From Marinactinospora thermotolerans DSM 45154 (GTDB taxonomy: Bacteria; Actinomycetota; Actinomycetes; Streptosporangiales; Streptosporangiaceae): a stretch of DNA of 64,000 bases. Under the pieces are notes generated by a model, which worked only from the letters and a program-made list of their open reading frames with translations, had not been told where the DNA came from and did not search any database. The stretch's first letter is position 1. Every line of letters begins with the position of its first letter. The stretch lies in assembly GCF_900167435.1 (NCBI RefSeq), contig NZ_FUWS01000010.1:1-64000 (forward strand). The letters run 5' to 3'. Of this stretch, positions 30,420-39,215 are shown one piece after another. The position numbers and the translations under genes are program-made.

Positions 30420-32642
30420 CTAGTTCTGCTGGCTCTGCTGGAACTTGTCCACCAGTTCCAGGAACTCCGCCTCGGTCTCGGCGAACTCGGTGATCCCGTT
30501 CTCCGGATCGGTGGCGACGAAGAAGAGCCACTCGCCCTCGGCCGGATCCAGGGCCGCGTTGATCGCGTCGGCGCCGGGACTGACGATCGGACCGATCGGC
30601 AGACCGCTGCGGTAGTAGGTGGCGTACTCGCTGCCGCTGTCCCGGCACGCCTGGAGCTGGGCGTTGTTGAGCGCGATGCCGTACTCGCCGATCGCGTAGA
30701 AGCAGGTGCTGTCCATCCCCAGCTCCATGTCGATCTCCAGGCGGTTGTAGATGACCCGGGAGATCTTGGGCATGTCCTCCACCCCTCCCGACTCGGCCTG
30801 GATGATGGCGGCCATCGCCATGATCTCGTTGGGGGTGTAACCGGTCTCCTGCGCCCTCGCCTCCAGGTCGAGCTCCTCGGCCATCTGCTTGTAGCGGTCG
30901 ACCATCTGCTTGAGGATGTCGACGGCCTCGGCATTCGGCTCGAACATGTAGGTGTCGGGGAAGAGGTACCCCTCGGGCCCCGCCGTGGCGTACTCGGGCA
31001 GTCCCAACGCCTCGGTGTCGTTGTAGGCGGCCTCCAGCTCCTCCAGCGGGATCTCGGTGTTCGCCGAGATCTCCTCCAGGATGCTGCTGGAGCGCAGTCC
31101 CTCGCGGATGGTGACCTGGACGCCGACACGCGAGGCCGGGTCCGACAGCAGCTCCACCGCGGCGTCCGCGCTCATCTGCGAGCGCAACCGGTAGGTGCCG
31201 GGGGTGATGCCGGCCTCGTCGGTGATCGCGTTGGTGAAGGCCCGCACGCTCGCGACGACACCGGCCTCCTGGAGGGCGGCGCCGACATCGGCCCCGGTGT
31301 CGCCGGCCTCGATGACGACCTCGACCTCCCCGGTGCCCTCTCCGTCGTAGTCGGGCGGGAACAGGTAGGGGCGCAGCACGACGGCCCCGCCGACACCTCC
31401 GCCCAGGATCACCACCGCGGCCGTGACGACCAGCCACTTCGCCGGCCGGCGCCGGCCGGCCCGGCGACGGGGGGCGCGCCGGGAACCGCCGCGGCGTTCC
31501 CCCGTCCCCTCCGCGTCATCGTCCCCGCGCGCGCGGGAGCGCGCCCTACGGGGAGCCGGAGCCTCCTCGTCATCGTCGGGGTCGGCGTCGCGGCCCCGGG
31601 AACGCGACCTCCGCCGCGCGCCGCCCTCGTCCTCCTCGTCATCACGACCACGCGAACGCCGGCCCCGCCGCCCGGAACCGACCTCCTCATCATCGAGATC
31701 GGCCTCACGGGACCGGGAACGAGAACAACGCCGCGAGCCGCCCTCGTCCTCCTCGTCGTCACGACCACGCGAACGCCGGCCCCGCCGCCCGGAACCGACC
31801 TCCTCATCATCGAGATCGACGTCACGAGACCGGGAGCGCCGGCTTCGACGTTCCACGGGCTCGTCGGGGTCCTCGGCGGGCAGCTCGAAGGCGCCGATCA
31901 CCGACGTCATGTCATCGGACCGTTCGGCCCGGCCGCGTCTCGGGGCCGCGGAACGGGAGTCCTCCTCGCCCGGGGCGTCGAACTCGTCGTCTCCCGGTTC
32001 GTCCCTCCCCCTGCGAGCGCGCCGGCGCCGTGGGGGAAGGTCACCGCCCCGTCCGTCGCCCTCGCCGCGGCGGTGGCCCCCTGACGGGGCGCCGTGTCCA
32101 CCGTGGGAATCGGCCGTGTCCGCGAGCGGATCGTCCTCGATCCGCCGGGCGCGCCGGGGAGCCGCGAGGTCACGCTCCTCCCGGCCGGCGCCGTCCCGGG
32201 AAGGAGGGGGGTCGTCCGTTCCCCCGCGTCGACGGCGCCCCGCGGAACGCTCCCCGATATCCAGGCCGGAGGCGGGCGTCCCGGGCGGCGCCGGGGGCGG
32301 GACCCGCGGCACCTCGGAGGCGAGATCGCCGTCCAGGGCCGGATCCGGTCGGTGCCGCCGGCCACGGGGGCGGCTGGCCGGATCGAATCCGGCCTCGGGT
32401 TCCACGGGGCCGGGGGCGGCCCTGCGGCCCCGTCTCTCCGCCACGGGGCCGGACGTTCCCGCGCCCGGGTCGGGCCACCCGGCGGCCCTGGCCCCTTGAT
32501 GGGCCTGGACCGGTGCGCGTTCCCACGGGTCGGTCAGAGGATCGGGCTCCCGATATCCGCGCTCCTCCGGGGAGCCATACGGGTCACGGCCCGCACGCCG
32601 CGAGCGCCGTGATCCGTCCTCGTAGCCATCGTTGTCGTTCAC
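30420..32642 (-). CDS. mltG: Endolytic murein transglycosylase MltG with a very long repetitive cytoplasmic tail
   Basis: Cuts nascent glycan strands at the membrane during peptidoglycan synthesis. The 740-residue protein has one membrane helix at about 402-425 and an extracytoplasmic YceG/MltG domain with the catalytic glutamate E617 in IIQAESGG. The first 400 residues are cytoplasmic, extremely rich in Arg, Asp, Glu and Ser, and contain 39-residue near-identical repeats (DNA 31621-31854). That tail is much longer than in most homologs and is surely disordered. Start GTG 32642 overlaps the ruvX stop (GTGA). aroE follows after 64 bases. Confidence 0.92.
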   Translation of the reverse strand: MNDNDGYEDGSRRSRRAGRDPYGSPEERGYREPDPLTDPWERAPVQAHQGARAAGWPDPGAGTSGPVAERRGRRAAPGPVEPEAGFDPASRPRGRRHRPDPALDGDLASEVPRVPPPAPPGTPASGLDIGERSAGRRRRGGTDDPPPSRDGAGREERDLAAPRRARRIEDDPLADTADSHGGHGAPSGGHRRGEGDGRGGDLPPRRRRARRGRDEPGDDEFDAPGEEDSRSAAPRRGRAERSDDMTSVIGAFELPAEDPDEPVERRSRRSRSRDVDLDDEEVGSGRRGRRSRGRDDEEDEGGSRRCSRSRSREADLDDEEVGSGRRGRRSRGRDDEEDEGGARRRSRSRGRDADPDDDEEAPAPRRARSRARGDDDAEGTGERRGGSRRAPRRRAGRRRPAKWLVVTAAVVILGGGVGGAVVLRPYLFPPDYDGEGTGEVEVVIEAGDTGADVGAALQEAGVVASVRAFTNAITDEAGITPGTYRLRSQMSADAAVELLSDPASRVGVQVTIREGLRSSSILEEISANTEIPLEELEAAYNDTEALGLPEYATAGPEGYLFPDTYMFEPNAEAVDILKQMVDRYKQMAEELDLEARAQETGYTPNEIMAMAAIIQAESGGVEDMPKISRVIYNRLEIDMELGMDSTCFYAIGEYGIALNNAQLQACRDSGSEYATYYRSGLPIGPIVSPGADAINAALDPAEGEWLFFVATDPENGITEFAETEAEFLELVDKFQQSQQN
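31621..31854. repeat. Tandem 117-bp repeat inside mltG
   Basis: Two adjacent 117-base units (31621-31737 and 31738-31854), nearly identical, encode 39-residue modules with DLDDEEVGSGRRGRRSRGRD. A degenerate third unit follows toward 31504. The period is a multiple of three, so copy number can change without frameshift. Confidence 0.88.
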
Positions 32643-33118
32643 GCCGTCTCCCCGACCAATTCTCCTGGAGGGCGTCCGGTCTGACGCTCGGTGTCGAGCG
32701 CGCTCTGTAGTAGCACCGTCGCGGCGGCCTGGTCGATGACGCCACGGCGAGCCCGGCCGCCGTGTGCGCCACGCTTGCCGAACGACGCGCCCGACCGCAG
32801 CTGCGTCTGGGCGGTCACGGTCGTCAGGCGTTCGTCGACCAGCCGGACCGGGACGGGCGCGAGCTTGCGCGCCAACGCGGCGGCGAAGGCCCGCGCGTTA
32901 CGCGCCGCGGGCCCCTCCTCGCCCGAGAGCGAGGCCGGATAGCCGACGATCACCTCGCGGGCCTCGTGCTCCAGCACGAGCCCGGCGAGGCGGTCGAGAT
33001 CGCCTCTACCCCGCCGGACGGTTTCCACCGGGGTGGCCAGCGTTCCGCTGGGGTCGCTGCGCGCGACCCCGATCCGGGCGTCACCCGGATCGACTGCGAG
33101 TCGTACTCCGTGTCTCAA
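32639..33118 (-). CDS. ruvX: Putative pre-16S rRNA nuclease (YqgF/RuvX family)
   Basis: A 159-residue RNase H-fold protein of the YqgF family, implicated in 16S rRNA 5' maturation. It has VRLAVDPGDARIGVARSD (about 5-22), VIVGYPASLSGEEGPAA, VRLVDERLTTV and the C-terminal DQAAATVLLQ segment with the last acidic residue. The most likely start is TTG 33118, with GGGGGAG about nine bases upstream; a longer frame to 33301 overlaps alaS and is not conserved. It lies between alaS and mltG, the conserved order. Confidence 0.88.
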   Translation of the reverse strand: MRHGVRLAVDPGDARIGVARSDPSGTLATPVETVRRGRGDLDRLAGLVLEHEAREVIVGYPASLSGEEGPAARNARAFAAALARKLAPVPVRLVDERLTTVTAQTQLRSGASFGKRGAHGGRARRGVIDQAAATVLLQSALDTERQTGRPPGELVGETA

Positions 33119-33194
33119 CGAGCGGGCTCCCCCGCGCAGCGGGCAGGAACGGGTGGACCGGCCGCCGATACGACCGGCACGTGATCTGGGTGGG

Positions 33195-35867
33195 TCACCG
33201 AGCCTCCGCGACTCGCTCTTCCACGGCGCGCAGCGCCGCGTCCACCGCTGCGGCGTCGGTGCCGCCGCCCTGGGCGACGTCCGGCTTGCCGCCGCCGCCA
33301 CCGCCCAGCACCCGGGCGGCGTGGCCGACGAGTTCGCCGGCCTTCAGCCCGGCGGCCTGTCCCGCCTTGTTGACGGCGATGACGACGACCGGACGGTCCT
33401 TGGGGACACCTGTGACCGCGACGACGACCGGGCGGTCCTCGCCGAGCCTGCCGCGCACGTCCAGCGCGAGCTTGCGCAGGTCGTCCGCTTCGACTCCCTC
33501 GGTGGCGCGGTGCGTGACCAGCAGGGCGGTCCCGCACTCGCGCGCGCCGGCCGCCAGCCCAGCGGCGGCCTGGAGGACCTGCGCGGCGCGCAGCCGCTCG
33601 ATCTCCTTCTCCGCCGCGCGCAGCCGGGACACCATGGCGTCGATGCGCTCGGGCAGTTGCTCGCGTGGGGTCTTGAGCTGCTCGGAGAGCTGTCCGACGA
33701 GCAGGGACTCCTTGGACAGCCGCCGGAAGGCGTCGATCCCCACCGCGGCCTCGACCCGGCGCACCCCGGAACCGACGGAGGACTCGCCGAGCAGCTTGAC
33801 GATGCCGAGCTGGCCGGTGGCACCGACGTGGGTGCCGCCGCACAGCTCGCGCGAGTAGTCGCTCATCTCGACGACGCGGACCCGGTCGCCGTACTTCTCA
33901 CCGAACATCGCCAGGGCGCCCATGGCCAACGCCTCGTCCAGGGTGGTCTCGAAGTCGCGGACCTGGATGTCGCCGGCGAGGACGGTGTTGACCTCCTCCT
34001 CGACCTCGGCGAGCTCGGCGTCGCCCAGGGCCCGGTTCGCGGTGAAGTCGAACCGCAGACGTCCGGGCTGGTTCTCCGAACCCGCCTGCCCCGCGGAGGG
34101 GCCCAGCGCGTTGCGCAGCGCCGAGTGGATCAGGTGCGTGGCCGAGTGGGAGCGCGAGACCGAGGCGCGGCGGTCGCCGTCGATGGCGGCGTGCACCTGG
34201 TCGTCGACGACGATCTCGCCGGAACGGACGGTACCGCGGTGGACGAACAGGCCGGCGAGCGGCTTTTGGACGTCGTCGACCTGCATGATCCCGCGCCCGT
34301 CGGCGGTGATGGTGCCCTTGTCGGCGAGCTGGCCACCGCTCTCGGCGTAGAAGGGGGTGCGGTCCAGCACCAGCTCGACGTCGTCACCGGCGCGCGCGAC
34401 CGTGACCGGCTCGCCGTTGACGACGAGCCCGAGCACCCGGGCCTCGCTCTCCTGGTCGGTGTAGCCGAGGAAGGCGGTCGCGCCGGAGGTCTCCAGGAGC
34501 CGCGCGTAGGTGCTGATGTCGGCGTTGCCGAGCTTCTTGAGCCGCGCGTCGCGCTTACCGGTCTCCCGCTGGCGGTTCATCAGGTCGCGGAAGGTGTTCT
34601 CGTCGACGCTGAGGCCCTGCTCGGCCGCCATCTCCAGGGTCAGGTCGATGGGGAAGCCGTAGGTGTCGTGCAGCCGGAAGGCGTCGTCACCGGACAGGAC
34701 GGTCCCCCCGCCGGCCTTCGTCCGCTGGGCCGCCCGGTTGAACAAGGTGGTCCCCGAACGCAGCGTGTCGGCGAAGTTCTTCTCCTCGGCGTCGATCACG
34801 TTGTGGATCATGTCGGCGCTGGAGGCCAGCTCGGGGTACAACCCCCCCATCGCCTGGATGGCGGTGTCGGTGAGGTCGTGCATGAAGAACACGTCGTCGC
34901 CGGAGAGCAGACGCAGGTTGCGGATGGAGCGGCGCAGGATGCGGCGCAGCACGTAGCCGCGCTTCTCGTTACCGGGCTTGACCCCGTCGGAGACGAGCAT
35001 GGTGGCGGTGCGCACGTGGTCGGCGATGACGCGCAGGCTGACGTCGGAACGCTCGTGGTCACCGTACTTGACCCCGGTGAGCGTGGCGGCGCGGTCGAGG
35101 ATGCGGCCGAGCGTGTCGGTCTCGTAGATGTTGTCGACCCCCTGGAGCAACGCGGCCATCCGCTCCAGGCCCATACCGGTGTCGATGTTCTTGCTGGGCA
35201 GCTCGCCCAGGATCGGGAAGTCGTCCTTGCCGCTGCCCGGGCCGCGCTCGAACTGCATGAACACGAGGTTCCACACCTCGAGGTAGCGGTTCTCGTCGGC
35301 GATCGGGCCGCCGTCGCGGCCGTACTCGGGTCCGCGGTCGTAGTAGATCTCCGAGCAGGGCCCGCACGGACCGGGCACGCCCATGGACCAGAAGTTGTCG
35401 GCCATGCCACGACGCTGGATGCGCTCGGCGGGGACGCCCACGCGCTCGCGCCACAGGGTCTCGGCCTCGTCGTCGTCGTGGAAGACGGTGACCCACAGCT
35501 TCTCGGCGTCGAAGCCGAAACCGCCTTCGCCGACGGGACGGGTGAGCAGCTCCCAGGCGAAGGGGATCGCCTGTTCCTTGAAGTAGTCACCGAAGGAGAA
35601 GTTGCCCAGCATCTGGAAGAAGGATGCGTGGCGCGAGGTCTTGCCCACTTCGTCGATGTCGATCGTCCGCACGCATTTCTGGGCGCTGGTGGCACGGTCG
35701 TAGGGAGGCGTGCGCTGGCCGAGGAAATACGGCTTGAACGGGACCATGCCGGCGTTGACCAGCAGCAGCGTGGGGTCCTCGGCGATCAGGCTGGCAGAGG
35801 GAACCACGGTGTGCCCGTTGTTCTCGAAGAAAGTGAGGAAGCGGCGAGCGATTTCTGCCGTCTCCAT
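33195..35867 (-). CDS. alaS: Alanyl-tRNA synthetase
   Basis: Charges tRNA-Ala and edits mischarged Ser/Gly. The 890-residue protein has the class II catalytic core with [21 protein letters not shown], the editing domain with zinc ligands in [12 protein letters not shown] and [11 protein letters not shown], and a C-terminal coiled coil plus C-Ala domain with [15 protein letters not shown] near the end. Start ATG 35867 overlaps the stop of the preceding small gene by one base (TGATG). Normal length; no disruption. Confidence 0.97.
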   Translation of the reverse strand: METAEIARRFLTFFENNGHTVVPSASLIAEDPTLLLVNAGMVPFKPYFLGQRTPPYDRATSAQKCVRTIDIDEVGKTSRHASFFQMLGNFSFGDYFKEQAIPFAWELLTRPVGEGGFGFDAEKLWVTVFHDDDEAETLWRERVGVPAERIQRRGMADNFWSMGVPGPCGPCSEIYYDRGPEYGRDGGPIADENRYLEVWNLVFMQFERGPGSGKDDFPILGELPSKNIDTGMGLERMAALLQGVDNIYETDTLGRILDRAATLTGVKYGDHERSDVSLRVIADHVRTATMLVSDGVKPGNEKRGYVLRRILRRSIRNLRLLSGDDVFFMHDLTDTAIQAMGGLYPELASSADMIHNVIDAEEKNFADTLRSGTTLFNRAAQRTKAGGGTVLSGDDAFRLHDTYGFPIDLTLEMAAEQGLSVDENTFRDLMNRQRETGKRDARLKKLGNADISTYARLLETSGATAFLGYTDQESEARVLGLVVNGEPVTVARAGDDVELVLDRTPFYAESGGQLADKGTITADGRGIMQVDDVQKPLAGLFVHRGTVRSGEIVVDDQVHAAIDGDRRASVSRSHSATHLIHSALRNALGPSAGQAGSENQPGRLRFDFTANRALGDAELAEVEEEVNTVLAGDIQVRDFETTLDEALAMGALAMFGEKYGDRVRVVEMSDYSRELCGGTHVGATGQLGIVKLLGESSVGSGVRRVEAAVGIDAFRRLSKESLLVGQLSEQLKTPREQLPERIDAMVSRLRAAEKEIERLRAAQVLQAAAGLAAGARECGTALLVTHRATEGVEADDLRKLALDVRGRLGEDRPVVVAVTGVPKDRPVVVIAVNKAGQAAGLKAGELVGHAARVLGGGGGGKPDVAQGGGTDAAAVDAALRAVEERVAEAR

Positions 35868-36169
35868 CAGTGGCCGTCCTTCATGTCGTGGGCTTGTTTC
35901 GGGTGGCCGCGACGGACCTCGACGGGTTCCAGCGCGCGGCTCGCGTCGGCGGGAGAGTAACGACGACGCAGTTCGGCCTCGTGTCGTTCCATGGCGTCCT
36001 GGACGTCCTCGTTGAACTCGCGGAGGGCGGCGCGATAATCGGCGACGTGGCCCTCGACGCGGTCGGCGATACCGCCCGGGCTCCACGCACGAACGGTGCG
36101 GTTGAGCTTGTGCACAAGATACCCGCCGACGGCCGCGCCCGCGAAGAAACAGAAGGTCCTGCCGATCAC
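35867..36169 (-). CDS. Small membrane protein upstream of alaS (DUF6167-like)
   Basis: A 100-residue protein with one N-terminal membrane segment (about 5-22, [14 protein letters not shown]) and a cytoplasmic charged helix with many Glu and Arg residues. Proteins of this kind sit between a DUF948 gene and alaS in many actinobacteria; function is unknown. It starts at GTG 36169, overlapping the DUF948 stop (GTGA), and its own stop overlaps the alaS start, so it is co-translated with alaS. The family name is from context and memory. Confidence 0.75.
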   Translation of the reverse strand: MIGRTFCFFAGAAVGGYLVHKLNRTVRAWSPGGIADRVEGHVADYRAALREFNEDVQDAMERHEAELRRRYSPADASRALEPVEVRRGHPKQAHDMKDGH

Positions 36170-36558
36170 GCGCCCTCCCTCCGACGTCGGGTGCGGATGA
36201 CGGCGAGCGCCCGGCGCTGGCCGAGCACACGGCGAACCCCATAGGAGAAGGAGGCGATCTTCACCAGCGGGCCGGTGACGACCGACCGGGTGAGAGCGGT
36301 CATGCTCGACACGTCCTCGGTCGTGGTGGCCACGTTCGCGGTGATCTCTTCCACCCGTTCCAGGGACACATTAGTCCGTTCGACGGTCGCGGCGACGTCG
36401 TCGAGCAACGGGGCCGTACGCTTGCCGAACTCCGAGACGACCTTCGTGGCCTCGGTCAGCAGCCGTGTGAGCCTGACGAGCGCAACGCACAGGAACGCGA
36501 CCAGCACCGCCCAGACCACCACGGCGATCAGGGCGGCCAGTTCTCCTCCGGTCAGCAT
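36166..36558 (-). CDS. DUF948 membrane protein
   Basis: A 130-residue protein with an N-terminal membrane helix ([19 protein letters not shown], about 9-27) followed by a long coiled coil with heptad spacing (about 35-85) and a basic tail. This is the layout of DUF948 proteins, which resemble chemoreceptor-like helical stalks; no function is known. Start ATG 36558 follows GCGGAG. First gene of the DUF948-DUF6167-alaS-ruvX-mltG-aroE block, whose genes are mostly overlapping. Confidence 0.82.
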   Translation of the reverse strand: MLTGGELAALIAVVVWAVLVAFLCVALVRLTRLLTEATKVVSEFGKRTAPLLDDVAATVERTNVSLERVEEITANVATTTEDVSSMTALTRSVVTGPLVKIASFSYGVRRVLGQRRALAVIRTRRRREGA

Positions 36559-37001
36559 GCGGACTCCGCAATGATTGGGGACGTTCGCGAACGAACGGGT
36601 TGGACAGGCGTCTGGCGCCACCGGGACAGCGGTACGGGTCCCGCGGATCACGGGACCGGGCTCCTCAGCCGGCCCGGCCCTCGGTTCCACCGGGATCCGT
36701 CGAGGGCGCCGAAAAGATCCGAATAGGGGTGACCCTATCGCGTCCGGGGAAGAGGCCGCCCCATCCCCCACAGCGCGTCACGGGAGAACCCCGACCGTGA
36801 TCGGGACAAGATCCCCCCGTCTCCCCCCTCGTCCCCTACCGTGACAAGGGACGGGAGCAGGCGACCGGGGCGCGCCCGACCGCACGGGTGAGCTGTGTCT
36901 CGGCGCGCCCGGGTCGCCGCCGCGGGAAAGCCCCATCGACAGTGGCTACGATTGCGCCGCGTATCTCCGCCCCCACGGATTTCACTGAGACAGGACCCCC
37001 C
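36559..37001. other. Divergent promoter region between the alaS block and the kinase gene
   Basis: These 443 bases should hold both divergent promoters. A perfect 12-base palindrome CGTTCGCGAACG (36582-36593) lies 24 bases before the DUF948 start and may be an operator. On the plus strand TACGAT (36945-36950) could be a -10 box for the kinase gene, with GGGAAA 17 bases upstream as a weak -35. No coding-like frame. Confidence 0.45.
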
Positions 37002-38561
37002 ATGAGCCGACGTTCCCAGCGGACGATCTCCGTCCTGGTGCCTCCCAATCTCATTCCCCTCGCGCCCGAGGATCCCCGGACCATCGGCCCCTACACGGTG
37101 ATCGGCCGCATCGGCTCGGGGCGCACCGGGACCGTCTACGCGGCGGTGAATCCGGCGGTGACCAGCGACGCGGTGCTCGCGGTCAAGACCCTGCACCCCT
37201 CGCACCTGACCGACGAGGCGACCCTCGTCGAGTTGGAGGGGCGCCTGCGGGCGTTGGCGGAGGTCGACGGGCGCTGCTACGTCCCGCCCGTCGCCTTCGA
37301 CGCGCGCGCGACCCCGCCATGGCTGGCCATGCCCTACACGTCCGGTGTTCCGCTCGCCCAGTACGTGCGCAAACGCGGCCCCCTGGGCGAGGGCCGCCTC
37401 GTCGCGCTGGCGGCCGGACTGGCCGAAGGGCTCTCCGCACTGCACGGGGCGGGGCTCGCGCACGGCGACCTCAAACCCAGCAACATCCTGCTCGGCTCCT
37501 CGGGACCGCGCCTGTTGGACTGCGCCCTCCCCGGCGACGCGACAATGCTGCGTTCCTCGGCCGCCTGGCTGGCCCCCGAGCGTCACCTCGGGGATCCCCC
37601 CTCCCCTGCCGCCGACGTGTTCGGCTGGGGCTGTGTCGTGGTCTTCGCCGCGACCGGCCGCTCCCCGTTCGGCATGGGGCTGCCCGAGGAGGTCGTCCCC
37701 CGCATCGCCGAGGGCGCCCCCGACCTCGCCGGGGTCCCCGCGGTGCTGGAGCCGCTGTTGCGACGGACCCTGGAGGAGGACCCGCGGCGGCGCCCCTCGC
37801 TGCGCGAGATCATGGGCGCCACCATCGCGGTCTGGGAGGCCAGCACCGCCGCCCTGCACCCCGAGGTACCGGGGACGGCCGTCACCCAGCTCCTGACCCA
37901 CGAGTGGCAGGGCATCCTCGAGCCGGCCGGCCTGCCGCGGGTCGTCCACCTGGACGGGGCGGCTCGCTCCGGTCGGGGGCGCGGCCTGCTGCTCGGCGGC
38001 GCCGCCGCGCTGGTGCTGGCCCTGGCCGGCGTGGGGACGTGGGCGGTGGTCTCGGCGACCTCCGACGCTCCCCAGGCCGCCCCGTCCGCGCGCCCCTCCC
38101 TCCCCTCCTCCCCCACGCCGGCCGAACCGGTCAGCGAGGGGCCCGACACCGCCGTGGTCCGTTTCGGGGCGGTCCCCCAGCCGTCCCCATTCGAGGGCCC
38201 CTGGGTCTACACCGAGGTGGAGCCCGTGGAGGACGCCGCGCCCTCCCCCTCCACCGACGACGGCCGGCCCCCGACGCCCCAGGAGTGGAGCGCCCGGTGG
38301 CGCGACGTCGACGAGGTGGCCGAGGCGCGCATCGCCCCCGACGCCGAGGTCCGATGCGCCCGGTTCTGCATGATCCCCGGACAGGTCAGCGTCGACGACG
38401 AGGGGCACGGCACCTACCCGGTGACCGGGCAGGACCTCATCGACTACCTGGGGTGGGGCGACGTCGTGATCGCCGAGGTGACCTTCGCGGACGAAGAGGG
38501 CGAGGACGGGCTTCCCGAGATCGTGGCGGTCACCGAACTGCTGCCGCCTTCGAGCGGCTGA
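37002..38561 (+). CDS. Membrane Ser/Thr protein kinase-like protein with DCA in place of DFG
   Basis: A 519-residue protein. Kinase domain about 30-280: glycine loop IGSGRTGTVY (37-46), ATP lysine K62 in AVK, catalytic loop HGDLKPSN (154-161), metal-binding D173 but as DCA rather than DFG, and APE at 191-193. Membrane helix about 329-352, a Pro/Ser linker, then an extracytoplasmic region of about 130 residues with DAEVRCARFC (448-456 area) and a following beta-rich segment. It may phosphorylate proteins or be a weak or pseudo-kinase. Start ATG 37002 keeps the usual N-terminus; an ATG at 36888 is unlikely. The next gene encodes a lipoprotein sharing the extracellular segment. Confidence 0.87.
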   Translation: MSRRSQRTISVLVPPNLIPLAPEDPRTIGPYTVIGRIGSGRTGTVYAAVNPAVTSDAVLAVKTLHPSHLTDEATLVELEGRLRALAEVDGRCYVPPVAFDARATPPWLAMPYTSGVPLAQYVRKRGPLGEGRLVALAAGLAEGLSALHGAGLAHGDLKPSNILLGSSGPRLLDCALPGDATMLRSSAAWLAPERHLGDPPSPAADVFGWGCVVVFAATGRSPFGMGLPEEVVPRIAEGAPDLAGVPAVLEPLLRRTLEEDPRRRPSLREIMGATIAVWEASTAALHPEVPGTAVTQLLTHEWQGILEPAGLPRVVHLDGAARSGRGRGLLLGGAAALVLALAGVGTWAVVSATSDAPQAAPSARPSLPSSPTPAEPVSEGPDTAVVRFGAVPQPSPFEGPWVYTEVEPVEDAAPSPSTDDGRPPTPQEWSARWRDVDEVAEARIAPDAEVRCARFCMIPGQVSVDDEGHGTYPVTGQDLIDYLGWGDVVIAEVTFADEEGEDGLPEIVAVTELLPPSSG

Positions 38562-38624
38562 CCCTCCGTAGGCCCGTGTTGGCCGGAACGTGACAGCCCA
38601 GCGTCATCGGCGGACGGAGCGGCC

Positions 38625-38636
38625 GATAATGCGGGG
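38625..38636 (+). promoter_or_regulatory. Possible -10 box for a leaderless lipoprotein mRNA
   Basis: GATAAT (38625-38630) ends six bases before the lipoprotein ATG at 38637, so transcription from it would begin at or next to the start codon. No ribosome site stands before this ATG. Leaderless genes are common in actinobacteria. The -35 region is weak (GCGTCA at 38601). Confidence 0.4.
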
Positions 38637-39203
38637 ATGCGGACCTCCTCCCGGTTTCTCCTGACCAGTCTGGGGCTCCTGGCCCTGGGCACGGCCTGCG
38701 CCGAGGCGTCCGGCTCCGGGGCGGCCGCCCCGGAGCCCTCCCCCTCGCCCTCCCCTTCCGCCCCCTCCCCCACCCCCCTGCCGGAACGTGGAACGGGCAT
38801 GGTCTACCTGGTGTCGGGCGTGACACCCGAGGCGCCCCGCCCCGCGGGGGCCGGCGTGCTGCCCTACGCCCAGGCCACGAAGGTCTCCGAGCTGGACGAG
38901 CCCAAACCCGACGACGGCCGATGGGGCGTGTCGGAGCACACCCCCCTGCGCTGGGCCCGGGTGCTGCCCGACGCCGAGGTGCTCTGCGGGCTGCACTGCG
39001 CACCGGAGTGGGTGGAGGACCACCTGTTCGACGCGGACGGGCGGCCGACATGGCAGACCTCCGCGGAGGAGCTCGTCGACGCGGTCGAACGCAGCACCGC
39101 GCCGATACTCCTGGAGGTCGGCTACACCACGGGCGAGGACGGGACGCTGGAGATCAGCGAGGCCCGCGAGGTTCCCCAGCCCAACGCGCGCGACCCCCAG
39201 TGA
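38637..39203 (+). CDS. Lipoprotein sharing the extracellular module of the adjacent kinase
   Basis: A 188-residue protein with a lipoprotein signal (MRTSSRFLL, hydrophobic 7-19, lipobox LGTAC with C21) and a Pro/Ser linker (about 30-52). The domain at 55-178 contains DAEVLCGLHC (112-121), strikingly like DAEVRCARFC in the kinase next door, followed in both by an acidic loop, a helix (AEELVDAV against GQDLIDYL) and a strand plus E-x-GEDG turn. It lies 75 bases after the kinase gene in the same direction. It may compete for or present the same ligand. The function is unknown. Confidence 0.8.
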   Translation: MRTSSRFLLTSLGLLALGTACAEASGSGAAAPEPSPSPSPSAPSPTPLPERGTGMVYLVSGVTPEAPRPAGAGVLPYAQATKVSELDEPKPDDGRWGVSEHTPLRWARVLPDAEVLCGLHCAPEWVEDHLFDADGRPTWQTSAEELVDAVERSTAPILLEVGYTTGEDGTLEISEAREVPQPNARDPQ

Positions 39204-39215
39204 CCTTCCCCCGGA

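Noticed and set aside
31504-31854. CRISPR-like repeat array
   Set aside because: The repeats are adjacent 117-base coding units inside mltG, in frame and without spacers.
36582-36593. LexA/SOS box
   Set aside because: The half-sites are in the opposite arrangement to GAACN4GTTC, so it is only a palindrome of unknown use.
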